NCBI GenBank assembly: GCA_964251665.1
Contig: CAXUKO010000002.1
Location: 62,001 to 126,000, forward strand
DNA length: 64,000 bases
Direction of reading: 5' to 3'
Source: JBBQLG01 sp964251665
GTDB lineage: Bacteria > Bacteroidota > Bacteroidia > Cytophagales > Spirosomataceae
Part shown: positions 1-8,681 of the stretch, piece by piece
How the letters are laid out: each line of letters starts with the position of its first letter
Position numbering within the stretch: position 1 is the stretch's first letter
Program-made: the position numbers and the translations under genes
The notes under the pieces: model-generated
The model's input: the letters and a program-made list of their open reading frames with translations, nothing else
Told to the model about the DNA's origin: nothing
The model's database searches: none

Positions 1-333
1 CGGCGTGTGGTAGTGACAACAGCCTGGGGCGTCAACGAAACCAAGAAAGATATTCCGTTCTGGTTTCGCTGGCTGATCGATTACAGCAACATAGGCGTGG
101 CGTATCGGGACCATGAACGACAGGAGAAGCTTTTACCGCATTCATCGCTCGACTGGACTATTGTCAGGCCGGTTGGCTTAACCAACGGTAGTCGTCCGAA
201 AACTATTATTACAACCCTTGGCAACCAGCCCGAACCCCATCTGACGATCAGCAGAAGCAATGTTGCCCGGTTCATGGTCGAGGTTATACGTGAGCACAGT
301 TATATCCGGCAAGCTGTAACTATCTCAGAATAA
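1..333 (+). CDS. NAD(P)-binding (NmrA/SDR-like) protein, 5' truncated by window edge
   Basis: This is the C-terminal part of a gene already open at base 1; the frame runs through CGG CGT into the visible stretch and stops at 331-333. The residues TIVRPVGLTNG and the later HLTISRSNVARFMVEVI are typical of the C-terminal half of atypical short-chain dehydrogenases of the NmrA or NAD(P)H-binding kind, where the RP motif follows the last strand of the Rossmann fold and the ISR..VA segment marks the end of the domain. The nucleotide-binding glycine motif lies outside the window, so the substrate cannot be guessed. The next gene faces it convergently only 18 bases away. Confidence 0.7.
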   Translation, partial: RRVVVTTAWGVNETKKDIPFWFRWLIDYSNIGVAYRDHERQEKLLPHSSLDWTIVRPVGLTNGSRPKTIITTLGNQPEPHLTISRSNVARFMVEVIREHSYIRQAVTISE

Positions 334-351
334 TGGCCTCAGTCTAATTTC

Positions 352-966
352 TCAAAACTCAATCCCCTCCTCTGCCAGTAGCCCCGCTAAGTTCAGTACA
401 ACCTCATCCAGCACCGGGATATTGGCATCCCAGTTTTGCGTGGTCCAGGGGGCGGTACGGGTCGCAACAAATATCTTTCGGGGCTGGGTCGTAATCCAGA
501 TTACCCGTTCTACACCAAAGTCCAGAAGCCGCTCTGTTTTCTCATAAACATAACCCGCTTCTTTGCCCTCAAACTCACTGGGTTCGATGTTTACATCAAC
601 TTCAATCGCAATAAATGGGGCGGTATCGAAGTATTTGCTCGTTAGCAAGAGATCGGATGACTTATCGAATATAGCAATGTCATTCGACAGGTTGTTGCCC
701 CTATCTACGTGTAAGCCTGATTCATTCGTGACAACCAGATACTTTTTGCGGTTGATAGTACGGCCTAAAAACATAACCAGTGTCGCAACTAAAGCGGCCT
801 GCAATGAACTGCTCCCCATAATTTCGGCGGGTTTCTTTTTACCGGCTATCACCTCCCGGTAGCCCCGGTAGTAGAGGGGGCGCCCGTTCAGCGTTTCGTA
901 GATCAGGTACGAAGGTACGCCCGGCTTTTTCCGCTTTTTGGGTGTTGACGCAACAATTACTGACAT
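352..966 (-). CDS. Uma2 family (DUF820) putative PD-(D/E)XK nuclease
   Basis: About 204 residues. The segments NLSNDIAIFD, APFIAIEVDVNIEP and LLDFGVERVIWITT match the conserved core of Uma2 (DUF820) proteins, a restriction-endonuclease-like fold whose biological role is unknown. It is a clear paralogue of the protein at 56363-56980: both share YLIYETLNG near the N-terminus, VTNE.GLH, and a WDA.IPVLD stretch near the C-terminus. The ORF opens upstream with TTG at 993, but ATG at 966 gives a more usual start. It stands alone, convergent with the previous gene and divergent from the acylase. The basic run KKRKK follows the start. Confidence 0.8.
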   Translation of the reverse strand: MSVIVASTPKKRKKPGVPSYLIYETLNGRPLYYRGYREVIAGKKKPAEIMGSSSLQAALVATLVMFLGRTINRKKYLVVTNESGLHVDRGNNLSNDIAIFDKSSDLLLTSKYFDTAPFIAIEVDVNIEPSEFEGKEAGYVYEKTERLLDFGVERVIWITTQPRKIFVATRTAPWTTQNWDANIPVLDEVVLNLAGLLAEEGIEF

Positions 967-1036
967 AGGTGATAGGGCTGCTTTACTCAACAATACTACA
1001 CATTTTGCCCGACAGAGCGCAATCCACTTACCGGAT

Positions 1037-1067
1037 TTTGACGGATTAGGCCTTTGGGTTATCTTTC
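1037..1067 (+). promoter_or_regulatory. Candidate Bacteroidota-type promoter for the acylase gene
   Basis: TTTG at 1037-1040 is followed after exactly 19 bases by TATCTTTC at 1060-1067. This fits the Bacteroidota housekeeping pattern (TTTG, about 19 nt, TAnnTTTG) with one mismatch at the last base. It would start transcription roughly 45 bases before the ATG at 1117. Prediction only. Confidence 0.4.
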
Positions 1068-1116
1068 TTGCTTCAACCCAACGCTGTTCGCCAGTTTATC
1101 ACTTTATCAGAACCCC

Positions 1117-3300
1117 ATGAGAATACTTTTCGGCCTGTTTTTTAGTCTATATTCAGTCGCCACACTGGCGCAATCGGCTCGTCAGCCGGAACTGGCGCGC
1201 TGGCAGCAACAAGCGAAGCAGGTAACCATTATCCGCGATAGCTACGGCGTGCCGCATATCTACGGCAAGACGGATGCCGATGTCGTTTTTGGCCTGATGT
1301 ACACCCAGTGCGAAGACGATTTCGACCGGGTTGAAATGAACTACCTGGACGCCATTGGCCGGTTGGCCGAGGTAGAAGGCGAAGCCGCGCTGTACCACGA
1401 TTTGCGGGCCCGACTCTTCATGGATTCGACGCAGGCACTGGCCGTATATCAGAAAAGCCCCGTCTGGATGAAGAAGCTACTCGACGCCTTTGCCGATGGA
1501 ACGAACTACTATTTAGCCACACACCCGGACGTTAAGCCTAAATTACTCAAACGGTTTCAGCCCTGGATGCCGCTCATGTTCAGTGAGGGGAGTATTGGGG
1601 GTAACATCAGCGTGGTATCGACGGACCGGCTGAAAGCGTTTTATACCAACAACAAATTCACCTCGGCTATTGATGATTTCGATAAGTATGAACGCGAGCC
1701 AGTTGGGTCGAACGGCTTCGCAATTGCCCCCGCGAAGAGTGCCACTAAAAATGCGCTGTTGCTCATCAATCCGCATACATCGTTCTACTTCCGGTCGGAG
1801 GTGCAGATGGTGAGCGATGCCGGACTGAATGCCTACGGTGCGGTGACCTGGGGGCAGTTCTTTATCTATCAGGGCTTTAATCAGCATTGCGGGTGGATGC
1901 ACACGTCCAGCAGTGCCGACTCGATGGACGAATATCTGGAAACGGTCGAGAAGAAAAACGGAAAGTACTATTACAAATACGGCAGCGAGTTACGGCCAGT
2001 TCAGGTTACCAGCGTTTCGCTGCCTTACCGGCAGGGCAACACCATGCTTCGCAAGGAATTCACGATGTACAGGACGCATCATGGCCCGGTAGTCGGGCAG
2101 GATGGCGATAAATGGCTGACGGTTAAAATGATGAACGACGCCCTGAATGCCCTTTCGCAGTCATACCTGAGGACCAAAGCCGATGGGTACGCGAGTTTTC
2201 AGAAAGTAATGAACTACAACGGCAATGCCTCCAACAATACCGTCTTCGCCGATAGCAAAGGCAATATTGCTTACTGGCATGGCAACTTTATGCCGAAACG
2301 CGACCCTAAGTTCGACTGGAGCCAGCCCGTTGACGGCAGTAATCCCCAGACCGAATGGAAAGGACTGCACGAAGTTGGCGAACTGGTGCAGGTGCATAAT
2401 CCGGCCAGTGGCTGGATTCAAAACTGTAATTCGACACCGTTTACCGTCTCGGGCAGCAGCAGTCCGGTTAAAAGCCAGTACCCGGTGTATATGGCGCCTG
2501 ATGCTGAAAACTACCGGGGTATTAATGCCGCCCGCGTACTGGCCAGTAAGTCGGTCTACACCCTCGATACGCTGATTGCTGCGGCCAACGATCCGCATCT
2601 GGCCGCATTCGAAGAACTTATACCGGCTCTGCTCACAGCGTACCAATCCGGTTCCGCTACCGAAGGGCAACCGAATGTGCGGGAAGCAGTAGATACGTTA
2701 CGGGCCTGGAATAAGTGCTACAGCACCGCGTCGGTGGGGCAGACGCTGGCAATTTACTGGGCTGAACGCATTCAGCGGCTGGTCCGAAGCCGGATTCAGC
2801 CTAACCAACGGCTCGATAACCTCAGTTTTATGGCCTTCACAATCAGCAGTACTACACCGGCCGAAAAAGTAGCCGCACTGACCGAGACCTTAGCTGATTT
2901 AACGCGTGATTTTGGTAGCTGGAAAACACCTTGGGGGCAGATAAACCAGTTTCAGCGATTAACGGGGAACATTCAGGAAAGCTACGACGATCAAAAACCT
3001 GGAATTCCCGTGGCGTTTACATCATCATCCTGGGGCTCGCTGGCTGCGTATGGCGCGCGTGCATATCCCGGCACTAAAAAACGGTATGGTAACGTGGGGA
3101 ACAGCTTTGTCGCGGTGGTCGAGTTTGGCCCCACTATCAAGGCCCGTTCCGTCGTAACGGGCGGTCAGGCCAGCCGACCCGGTGCTGTGCATTTTACCGA
3201 TCAGGCACCGCTGTACTGCGCCGGGAAATTTAAAGACGTCCGGTTTTATGCCGATGATGTAAAAAAACATGCCGAGAAGACCTACCATCCGGGAGAGTAG
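1117..3300 (+). CDS. Secreted penicillin acylase family (Ntn-hydrolase) protein
   Basis: A 727-residue precursor, of normal length for penicillin amidases or acyl-homoserine-lactone acylases. ATG at 1117 is chosen because it opens a signal peptide (MRILFGLFFSLYSVATLAQ); the longer ORF from 1054 has no such start. The IIRDSYGVPHIYGKTDADV stretch is the usual beginning of the alpha chain. VGSNGFAIAP contains Ser198, the expected autocatalytic N-terminal nucleophile of the beta chain, followed by LLINPHTSF. Asn and aromatic residues later (NYNGNASNNTVFAD) fit the family. It probably acts in the periplasm on amide-linked acyl groups; the substrate is unknown. It precedes the GH20-GH43 pair by 65 bases and may share their mRNA. 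Confidence 0.88.
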   Translation: MRILFGLFFSLYSVATLAQSARQPELARWQQQAKQVTIIRDSYGVPHIYGKTDADVVFGLMYTQCEDDFDRVEMNYLDAIGRLAEVEGEAALYHDLRARLFMDSTQALAVYQKSPVWMKKLLDAFADGTNYYLATHPDVKPKLLKRFQPWMPLMFSEGSIGGNISVVSTDRLKAFYTNNKFTSAIDDFDKYEREPVGSNGFAIAPAKSATKNALLLINPHTSFYFRSEVQMVSDAGLNAYGAVTWGQFFIYQGFNQHCGWMHTSSSADSMDEYLETVEKKNGKYYYKYGSELRPVQVTSVSLPYRQGNTMLRKEFTMYRTHHGPVVGQDGDKWLTVKMMNDALNALSQSYLRTKADGYASFQKVMNYNGNASNNTVFADSKGNIAYWHGNFMPKRDPKFDWSQPVDGSNPQTEWKGLHEVGELVQVHNPASGWIQNCNSTPFTVSGSSSPVKSQYPVYMAPDAENYRGINAARVLASKSVYTLDTLIAAANDPHLAAFEELIPALLTAYQSGSATEGQPNVREAVDTLRAWNKCYSTASVGQTLAIYWAERIQRLVRSRIQPNQRLDNLSFMAFTISSTTPAEKVAALTETLADLTRDFGSWKTPWGQINQFQRLTGNIQESYDDQKPGIPVAFTSSSWGSLAAYGARAYPGTKKRYGNVGNSFVAVVEFGPTIKARSVVTGGQASRPGAVHFTDQAPLYCAGKFKDVRFYADDVKKHAEKTYHPGE

Positions 3301-3365
3301 GCGAATAACAAGTAAATCCTGTCCCGAACTAACTTCCTGTTCTGTTAACAACCTGCAACCTGTTC

Positions 3366-5264
3366 ATGCAACGTCCATTTATTTTTCTGCTTACGCTGCT
3401 GGTGTCAGCGGTCAACGCCCAGAACACACCTATTCATCTGATTCCGCAGCCCGTCGAGGTAAAACCAGCCGCTGGTGCATTTGTGCTCACCAAGGCATCG
3501 ACAATTACTTACGATAAACCCGAAGCCGCCCCAATTGCCGATATGCTGGCGCAGAAACTAACCGTACCAACCGGTTTCGCCCTTAAAGCCAAACCCGGCA
3601 AGGCCGCTCTGACGGGGTTTGTTTCGCTCAGCCTGAACGCTGTACCTGACCCGCGCTTAAATACCGAAGGCTACGCAATGAGTGTGTCGCCGAAGGGTGT
3701 TCTGATTACGGCTAACAAGTCAGGTGGCTTATATTATGGTGTGCAGACGCTGCTGCAATTGCTGCCCACGGAGATCGAAAGTAAACTGCCCGTTCTGAAA
3801 ACGTGGTCGGTACCAGCGGTGCAGATCATGGATTACCCTCGTTTTGGCTGGCGGGGCCTCATGCTCGATGTAAGTCGCCATTTCTTCACGAAAGAAGAGG
3901 TAAAGCGGTACATCGACGAGTTGGCCCGGATGAAGTATAACACCTTCCACTGGCATTTGACCGACGATGAGGGTTGGCGCATCGAAATAAAATCGTTGCC
4001 AAAGCTGACGCAGGTTGGTGCCTGGCGCGTGCCCCGCACCGGCGATTTCGGTGAGCTGGATCCGCCTAAACCCGGTGAGGCTGCTACCGATGGTGGTTTT
4101 TACACGCAGGAAGATATTAAAGAAGTAGTCCGCTACGCTCAGGAGCGCAATGTAACCATTGTGCCGGAGATCGACGTGCCGGGCCATAGCATGGCGGCTA
4201 TTGCTTCATACCCCGAACTGGCCTGCACCAAAGACACGAGCACGAAGGTAAATCCTGGCAGTAAATTCTCGGAATGGTACCCCAACGGCACGTTCAAGAT
4301 GCTGATCGACAATACGCTGAATCCCTCCGACGAAAATGTGTATGTGTTTTTAGATAGGGTCTTTACCGAAGTGGCGGCCCTGTTTCCGGGACAGTACATT
4401 CACGCCGGGGGTGATGAGTGCTACAAAGGCTATTGGGAAAAAGACCCCGGTTGTCAGGCGTTAATGAAGAAAATGAACATGAAACATGCCGAAGAGTTAC
4501 AGGGTTATTTCATGAATCGCGTCGAACAGATATTGAAGAGCAAAGGCAAAAAACTCCTTGGGTGGGATGAGATTCTGGAGGGGGGTATTGCCCCGGAAGC
4601 GACCGTTATGAGTTGGCGCGGTATCAAAGGCGGTATTCAGGCGGCTAAGCTGGGCCACAATGTGGTGATGACGCCCGCGCCCTTCGTGTACATTGACTAT
4701 ATGCAGAGCGACCCGTCGCTCGAACCGTATGTCTACAGCACCCTCCGAACAAAAACCAGCTACAGCTTTGAGCCCGTTCCCGATAGTGTCGATGCCCGGT
4801 ATATTCTGGGTGGTCAGGCCAATCTCTGGACCGAGGGAGTACCCACGCTGGCCCATGCCGAATACATGACCTGGCCGCGGGCCTGGGCGCTTGCCGATGT
4901 ATACTGGTCGCCCAAGAGCAGCCGGAACTGGGAAGGGTTTGTGCCCCGTATGGAAACTCAGTTTCAGCGGGCCGATCTGGCCGGGATCAACTACGCCCGC
5001 AGTGCCTACGATGCCATTATAAAAACGAATACGAAAGATGGCAAACTGCTGCTGACACTCGATTCAGAAATACCAGGGCTGGATATTTTCTACACCATCG
5101 ACGATAGTGTGCCGAGTCAGTACGCCACCCGATACCGGCAACCCATCGAGATTCCTGAAGGCCCAATTACGCTCCGGGTGATTACGTATCGGGCGGGTAA
5201 ACCCATCGGCCGATTGATTACCCTGAAACGGGACGAATTGAAAAAACGCGCAAAAGCTATTTAA
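3366..5264 (+). CDS. Beta-N-acetylhexosaminidase, GH20
   Basis: 632 residues with a signal peptide (MQRPFIFLLTLLVSAVNAQ). Domain order: GH20b-like N-terminal domain (about 25-150), then the GH20 barrel starting near YPRFGWRGLMLDVSRHFF. The catalytic pair is Asp350-Glu351 in HAGGDECYKGYW; the Asp assists the substrate acetamido group and the Glu is the general acid. DVPGHS and NLWTEGV also match. A chitobiase/hexosaminidase C-terminal type beta domain (FYTIDDSVPS onward) closes the protein. It removes terminal GlcNAc or GalNAc from chitin fragments or glycans, probably in the periplasm. The GH43 gene starts six bases after its stop, so the two are cotranscribed. Confidence 0.95.
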   Translation: MQRPFIFLLTLLVSAVNAQNTPIHLIPQPVEVKPAAGAFVLTKASTITYDKPEAAPIADMLAQKLTVPTGFALKAKPGKAALTGFVSLSLNAVPDPRLNTEGYAMSVSPKGVLITANKSGGLYYGVQTLLQLLPTEIESKLPVLKTWSVPAVQIMDYPRFGWRGLMLDVSRHFFTKEEVKRYIDELARMKYNTFHWHLTDDEGWRIEIKSLPKLTQVGAWRVPRTGDFGELDPPKPGEAATDGGFYTQEDIKEVVRYAQERNVTIVPEIDVPGHSMAAIASYPELACTKDTSTKVNPGSKFSEWYPNGTFKMLIDNTLNPSDENVYVFLDRVFTEVAALFPGQYIHAGGDECYKGYWEKDPGCQALMKKMNMKHAEELQGYFMNRVEQILKSKGKKLLGWDEILEGGIAPEATVMSWRGIKGGIQAAKLGHNVVMTPAPFVYIDYMQSDPSLEPYVYSTLRTKTSYSFEPVPDSVDARYILGGQANLWTEGVPTLAHAEYMTWPRAWALADVYWSPKSSRNWEGFVPRMETQFQRADLAGINYARSAYDAIIKTNTKDGKLLLTLDSEIPGLDIFYTIDDSVPSQYATRYRQPIEIPEGPITLRVITYRAGKPIGRLITLKRDELKKRAKAI

Positions 5265-5270
5265 TCCACC

Positions 5271-6341
5271 ATGACTTACTCCAGAACAAGATTTTCTGCA
5301 CTTGTGTGCTCAACCCTGCTGGCGCTGCCGGTAGTGTGTCAAACTGTATACGCACAGGCACCAAAACCGATCTCTAAACCACTGGTTCGTGACATCTACA
5401 CGGCTGATCCGTCGGCCCATGTGTTCAACGGGAAGATTTACATTTACCCATCGCACGACATTGAGTCGGGCGTGAAGGAAGATGATAACGGGAGCCACTT
5501 CGATATGAAAGATTACCATATCCTGTCAATGGACGATATCAACGGGAAGGTAACGGATCATGGCATGGGGCTGGATATAAAAAACATTCCCTGGGCGGGT
5601 CGGCAACTGTGGGCACCCGATGCGGCTTACAAAAACGGAACCTATTACCTGTACTTCCCGGTGAAAGATAAACAGGACGTATTCCGCTTAGGCGTAGCGA
5701 CCAGCAAATCGCCGAGTGGTCCGTTCAAGGCCGAACCTGCGCCCATACCGGGTAGTTTCAGTATTGATCCGGCCGTGTTTACCGATACCGATGGCAGTTC
5801 ATACATGTATTTTGGCGGCATTTGGGGTGGTCAGTTGCAGCGGTGGGCAACGGGCAGTTATGAAGCTAATGGCTCAGCTACTGATCTTAAGAAAGATAGC
5901 GACCCGGCGCTGAGCGCCAAAGTAGCGCGGTTAAGTAAGGATATGCTAAAATTTGATGAGCCGGTTAAAGACGTAAAACTGGTTGATGCTGATGGTAAAC
6001 CATTGTTGGGTGGTGATCATAACCGACGCTTTTTTGAAGGAGGCTTCATGCACAAGTACAACGGAAAGTACTACTTCTCGTACTCGACCGGCGATACGCA
6101 TCTGCTGGTGTATGCCGTGGGAAATTCGCCCTACGGTCCATTTACGTACAAAGGTGTTATCATGACGCCGGTGCAGGGTTGGACTACACACCACTCCATT
6201 ATCGAGTTCAAAGGGAAGTGGTACATCTTCTACCACGACACTGAATTATCGGGCAAAACGCACCTGCGCAACATTAAAGTGACGGAGTTAAAACGTAAGC
6301 CCGACGGTACCATTGAAACCATTGAGCCGTATACCAACTAA
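5271..6341 (+). CDS. Secreted glycoside hydrolase family 43 protein
   Basis: 356 residues, signal peptide ending near VYAQA. The five-bladed GH43 propeller is recognisable: Asp46 in ADPSAHVF (general base), Asp166 in SIDPAVFTDTDG (pKa modulator) and Glu256 in FFEGGFMHK (general acid) form the usual acidic triad at the usual spacing. HHSIIEFKGKWYIFYHD near the C-terminus is the conserved closing blade. Members cleave alpha-L-arabinofuranosyl, beta-xylosyl or beta-galactosyl bonds; the sequence alone does not choose among them. Being six bases behind a hexosaminidase suggests work on a mixed glycan. Confidence 0.93.
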   Translation: MTYSRTRFSALVCSTLLALPVVCQTVYAQAPKPISKPLVRDIYTADPSAHVFNGKIYIYPSHDIESGVKEDDNGSHFDMKDYHILSMDDINGKVTDHGMGLDIKNIPWAGRQLWAPDAAYKNGTYYLYFPVKDKQDVFRLGVATSKSPSGPFKAEPAPIPGSFSIDPAVFTDTDGSSYMYFGGIWGGQLQRWATGSYEANGSATDLKKDSDPALSAKVARLSKDMLKFDEPVKDVKLVDADGKPLLGGDHNRRFFEGGFMHKYNGKYYFSYSTGDTHLLVYAVGNSPYGPFTYKGVIMTPVQGWTTHHSIIEFKGKWYIFYHDTELSGKTHLRNIKVTELKRKPDGTIETIEPYTN

Positions 6342-6365
6342 GCCTGATATAGCGGTACTGATTAA

Positions 6366-6815
6366 CTACTGCAAGGCGAAAAAGTATACCCAAGCTAGAA
6401 AGAGTATCTGTAGCGGCACTCTCAACCAAAGATAGGCCAAGCCTTTACCATTTGTCGCTCCTGTCTGGTAATCAATGTGCTTGATAGCCGCATTAATGTT
6501 GGCTGGCAGGATGAGTATAAAAAAGAGAATCAGTAGGCGGGCCGTCAGCTGTTGAAGCGACGGGAGGAGTAAGCCAATTGCAGCTGCGATCTCAATAAAG
6601 CCAGTGGCATAGACGAGCGCTTTTTTGAACGGAATGAAGTCAGGTATCATCAGGGCCATGCCTTTTGAGAAAGCAAAATGACCTATGGCGGTGAAAAGCA
6701 GCATGGCAGACATGGCTGCTTTTCCCGCGAAAAAGTAGTCGAATGAGCCGCTCACCAATCTGGTGACCAGCAGACTACCAACAAAGGCCCCCAATAAGAT
6801 CCATAATGGTTTCAT
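6366..6815 (-). CDS. DoxX-like small membrane protein
   Basis: 149 residues with four predicted membrane helices: an N-terminal LLGAFVGSLLVTRL, then AAMSAMLLFTAIGHFAF, ALVYATGFIEIAAAIGLLL and LLILFFILILPANINAA, followed by a hydrophobic end (LQILFLAWVYFF). The GH at the second helix and the TGFIE motif at the third are characteristic of the DoxX/DoxD superfamily. Function in this branch is unproven; some members take part in thiosulfate or redox metabolism. It is convergent with the GH43 gene and codirectional with the GNAT gene 21 bases upstream, so a two-gene operon is likely. Confidence 0.8.
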   Translation of the reverse strand: MKPLWILLGAFVGSLLVTRLVSGSFDYFFAGKAAMSAMLLFTAIGHFAFSKGMALMIPDFIPFKKALVYATGFIEIAAAIGLLLPSLQQLTARLLILFFILILPANINAAIKHIDYQTGATNGKGLAYLWLRVPLQILFLAWVYFFALQ

Positions 6816-6836
6816 AAACGGGGGTAGGTAGTTAGT

Positions 6837-7340
6837 TTATTGGGTTTTCAGAAACAGTTGCATGAATACCAGGTCAAGCCACATATCGAATTTATAACCG
6901 ACTTCGCGAAATCGGCCAACTTCCACGAAGCCATACCGCTTGTGAAAGGCGTAACTACTCTCGTTGGCCGCGTCTACACCCGCAATCAGGGTATGAAAGC
7001 CTTGCTCAGTGGCCAGTCGTATCAATTCAGTAAGAATTTTTCCACCGACGCCAGCGCCCCTAAACGATTCTGAAATGTAAATCGAATGTTCGACGCTGAA
7101 CCGGTACCCATCCCAGGGGCGAAAAATGCCATAGCTCCCAAAGCCAATGGTCTGGTTGTCCTGCTGAGCGACAATGACAGGCATACCATCGGCTCGTTTT
7201 TTCTCAAACCAGGCTGACTGCGCTTCGTACGTTCGGGGTTGATAATCGTACACAGCTGTAGTCGTTAAGATAGCATGGTTGATAATGGCTAAAATAGGAG
7301 CGATGTCTTCCTGATCTGCCTGCTTTAGTGTAATGTTCAT
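6837..7340 (-). CDS. GNAT N-acetyltransferase, phosphinothricin acetyltransferase-like
   Basis: About 167 residues from ATG at 7340; the longer ORF to 7382 adds a non-conserved extension. I..INHAILTTTAVYD at the N-terminus, HSIYISESFRGAGVGGKIL with the R-G-x-G-x-G acetyl-CoA pyrophosphate loop, and AGVDAANESSYAFHKRYGF are the signature of the phosphinothricin/methionine-sulfone acetyltransferase subgroup. It acetylates the amino group of an amino-acid-like small molecule using acetyl-CoA in the cytoplasm. Whether it gives resistance or has a metabolic role cannot be read from the sequence. Confidence 0.85.
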   Translation of the reverse strand: MNITLKQADQEDIAPILAIINHAILTTTAVYDYQPRTYEAQSAWFEKKRADGMPVIVAQQDNQTIGFGSYGIFRPWDGYRFSVEHSIYISESFRGAGVGGKILTELIRLATEQGFHTLIAGVDAANESSYAFHKRYGFVEVGRFREVGYKFDMWLDLVFMQLFLKTQ

Positions 7341-7415
7341 TCGCTTTTGAAGAATGCTGAGTCCTTGATGAGTACCTGTCAATGGAATGGTTGAACCGAT
7401 CCAGTATAAGACAGC

Positions 7416-8681
7416 CTACCAGCGCACCTGTCCGTTACCGGTAACGACCCATTTTTCAGTAACTAACTTCTCCAGCGCAAACGGGCCGCGTGCGTGCAGT
7501 TTCTGGGTTGAAATGCCGATTTCGGCGCCCAAGCCAAACATGCCTCCATCAGTAAATCGGGTGGAGGCATTTGCGTATACCGCAGCTGAATCTACTTCAC
7601 TCAGAAAACGGTCGATCAGGGCCTGGTTTTCCGAAACAATAGCTTCCGAATGCCGGGATGAATACGCCTGAATATGGGCCAGGGCTTCGTCAAAGCCAGC
7701 GACTACTTTTACGGCGCATTTATAATCCAGAAACTCCCGGCCGAAATCGTCGGGCTGAGCGCGCTGCAGATAGGGATAGAGCGCGTTGGCAAAAATATGG
7801 TGGGCTTCTTCATCGGCGAACACCTCCACATTCCATTTCAGAAAGTCGGCCAGCAGCATGGGCAGAAATGTATTCGCAATCTTCGCGTCGACCAGCACAC
7901 AATCGAGCGTATTACACACGGAAGGCCGCGACACTTTAGCGTTGACCACAATATCCCGCGCCATATCCAAATTCGCTGTTTTCTCAATATACGCATGCAC
8001 CACCCCCGCCCCCGTCTCGATGGTGGGTACGAGTGAGTTTTTACGCACGAACTGGATTAGTGAATCCGAACCACGGGGAATAATAATATCGACATAGCGC
8101 GTAGCCGTCAGCAGTTCGTTTACCACAACGCCCCGCTCACCCGGCTGGTCGAGGGGTAACAGGGTTACGGCGTTTTGGGGAACGCCAAATTCCTGCAGCA
8201 CCCGCTGAATCAGGCCGACCAGCGCCCGGTTGGATGCATCAGCTTCTTTGCCGCCTTTCAGTACACAGGCATTACCCGAGCGTAGACAAATGGCGGCTAC
8301 GTCGACCGTTACGTTGGGCCGCGATTCGTAGATGACACCTACCACACCCAGCGGCACGGCTATTTTTTTGAGATGAAGCCCCGGTTCAATATCACGTTCC
8401 ATCAGCACAACACCCGCCGGGTCGGGCAGGACCGCTACCTGACGCAAGCTCTGGGCAAGATCAGATAGCCGGGCGTCGGTCAGTTTCAGGCGATCATACT
8501 TGGGGTCGCTCTCCGGCATCTGGTCGAGGTCGAGCTGATTATCGGTCAGAATCTGCGCCTTGTTTTCGAGCAGTACATCAGCCAGCCGATTGAGCAGTGC
8601 CGTTTTCTGGCTATCGCCAAGCTGCCGAACCGAAGAGGCCGCCTGTTGTGTAGCCTGAAGAAGGGAAGTAACTGTTGTCAT
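7416..8681 (-). CDS. proA: Glutamate-5-semialdehyde dehydrogenase (gamma-glutamyl phosphate reductase)
   Basis: 421 residues, full length for ProA. It reduces gamma-glutamyl phosphate to glutamate-5-semialdehyde with NADPH, the second step of proline synthesis. Recognisable are GVVGVIYESRPNVTVDVA, LKGGKEA, IPRGSDSLIQFV and the active-site region SVCNTLDCVLV with the nucleophilic Cys; RFTDGGMFGLGAEIGIST is the conserved C-terminal block. Its ATG overlaps the proB stop by four bases (ATGA), showing translational coupling with the kinase that makes its unstable substrate. Confidence 0.97.
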   Translation of the reverse strand: MTTVTSLLQATQQAASSVRQLGDSQKTALLNRLADVLLENKAQILTDNQLDLDQMPESDPKYDRLKLTDARLSDLAQSLRQVAVLPDPAGVVLMERDIEPGLHLKKIAVPLGVVGVIYESRPNVTVDVAAICLRSGNACVLKGGKEADASNRALVGLIQRVLQEFGVPQNAVTLLPLDQPGERGVVVNELLTATRYVDIIIPRGSDSLIQFVRKNSLVPTIETGAGVVHAYIEKTANLDMARDIVVNAKVSRPSVCNTLDCVLVDAKIANTFLPMLLADFLKWNVEVFADEEAHHIFANALYPYLQRAQPDDFGREFLDYKCAVKVVAGFDEALAHIQAYSSRHSEAIVSENQALIDRFLSEVDSAAVYANASTRFTDGGMFGLGAEIGISTQKLHARGPFALEKLVTEKWVVTGNGQVRW

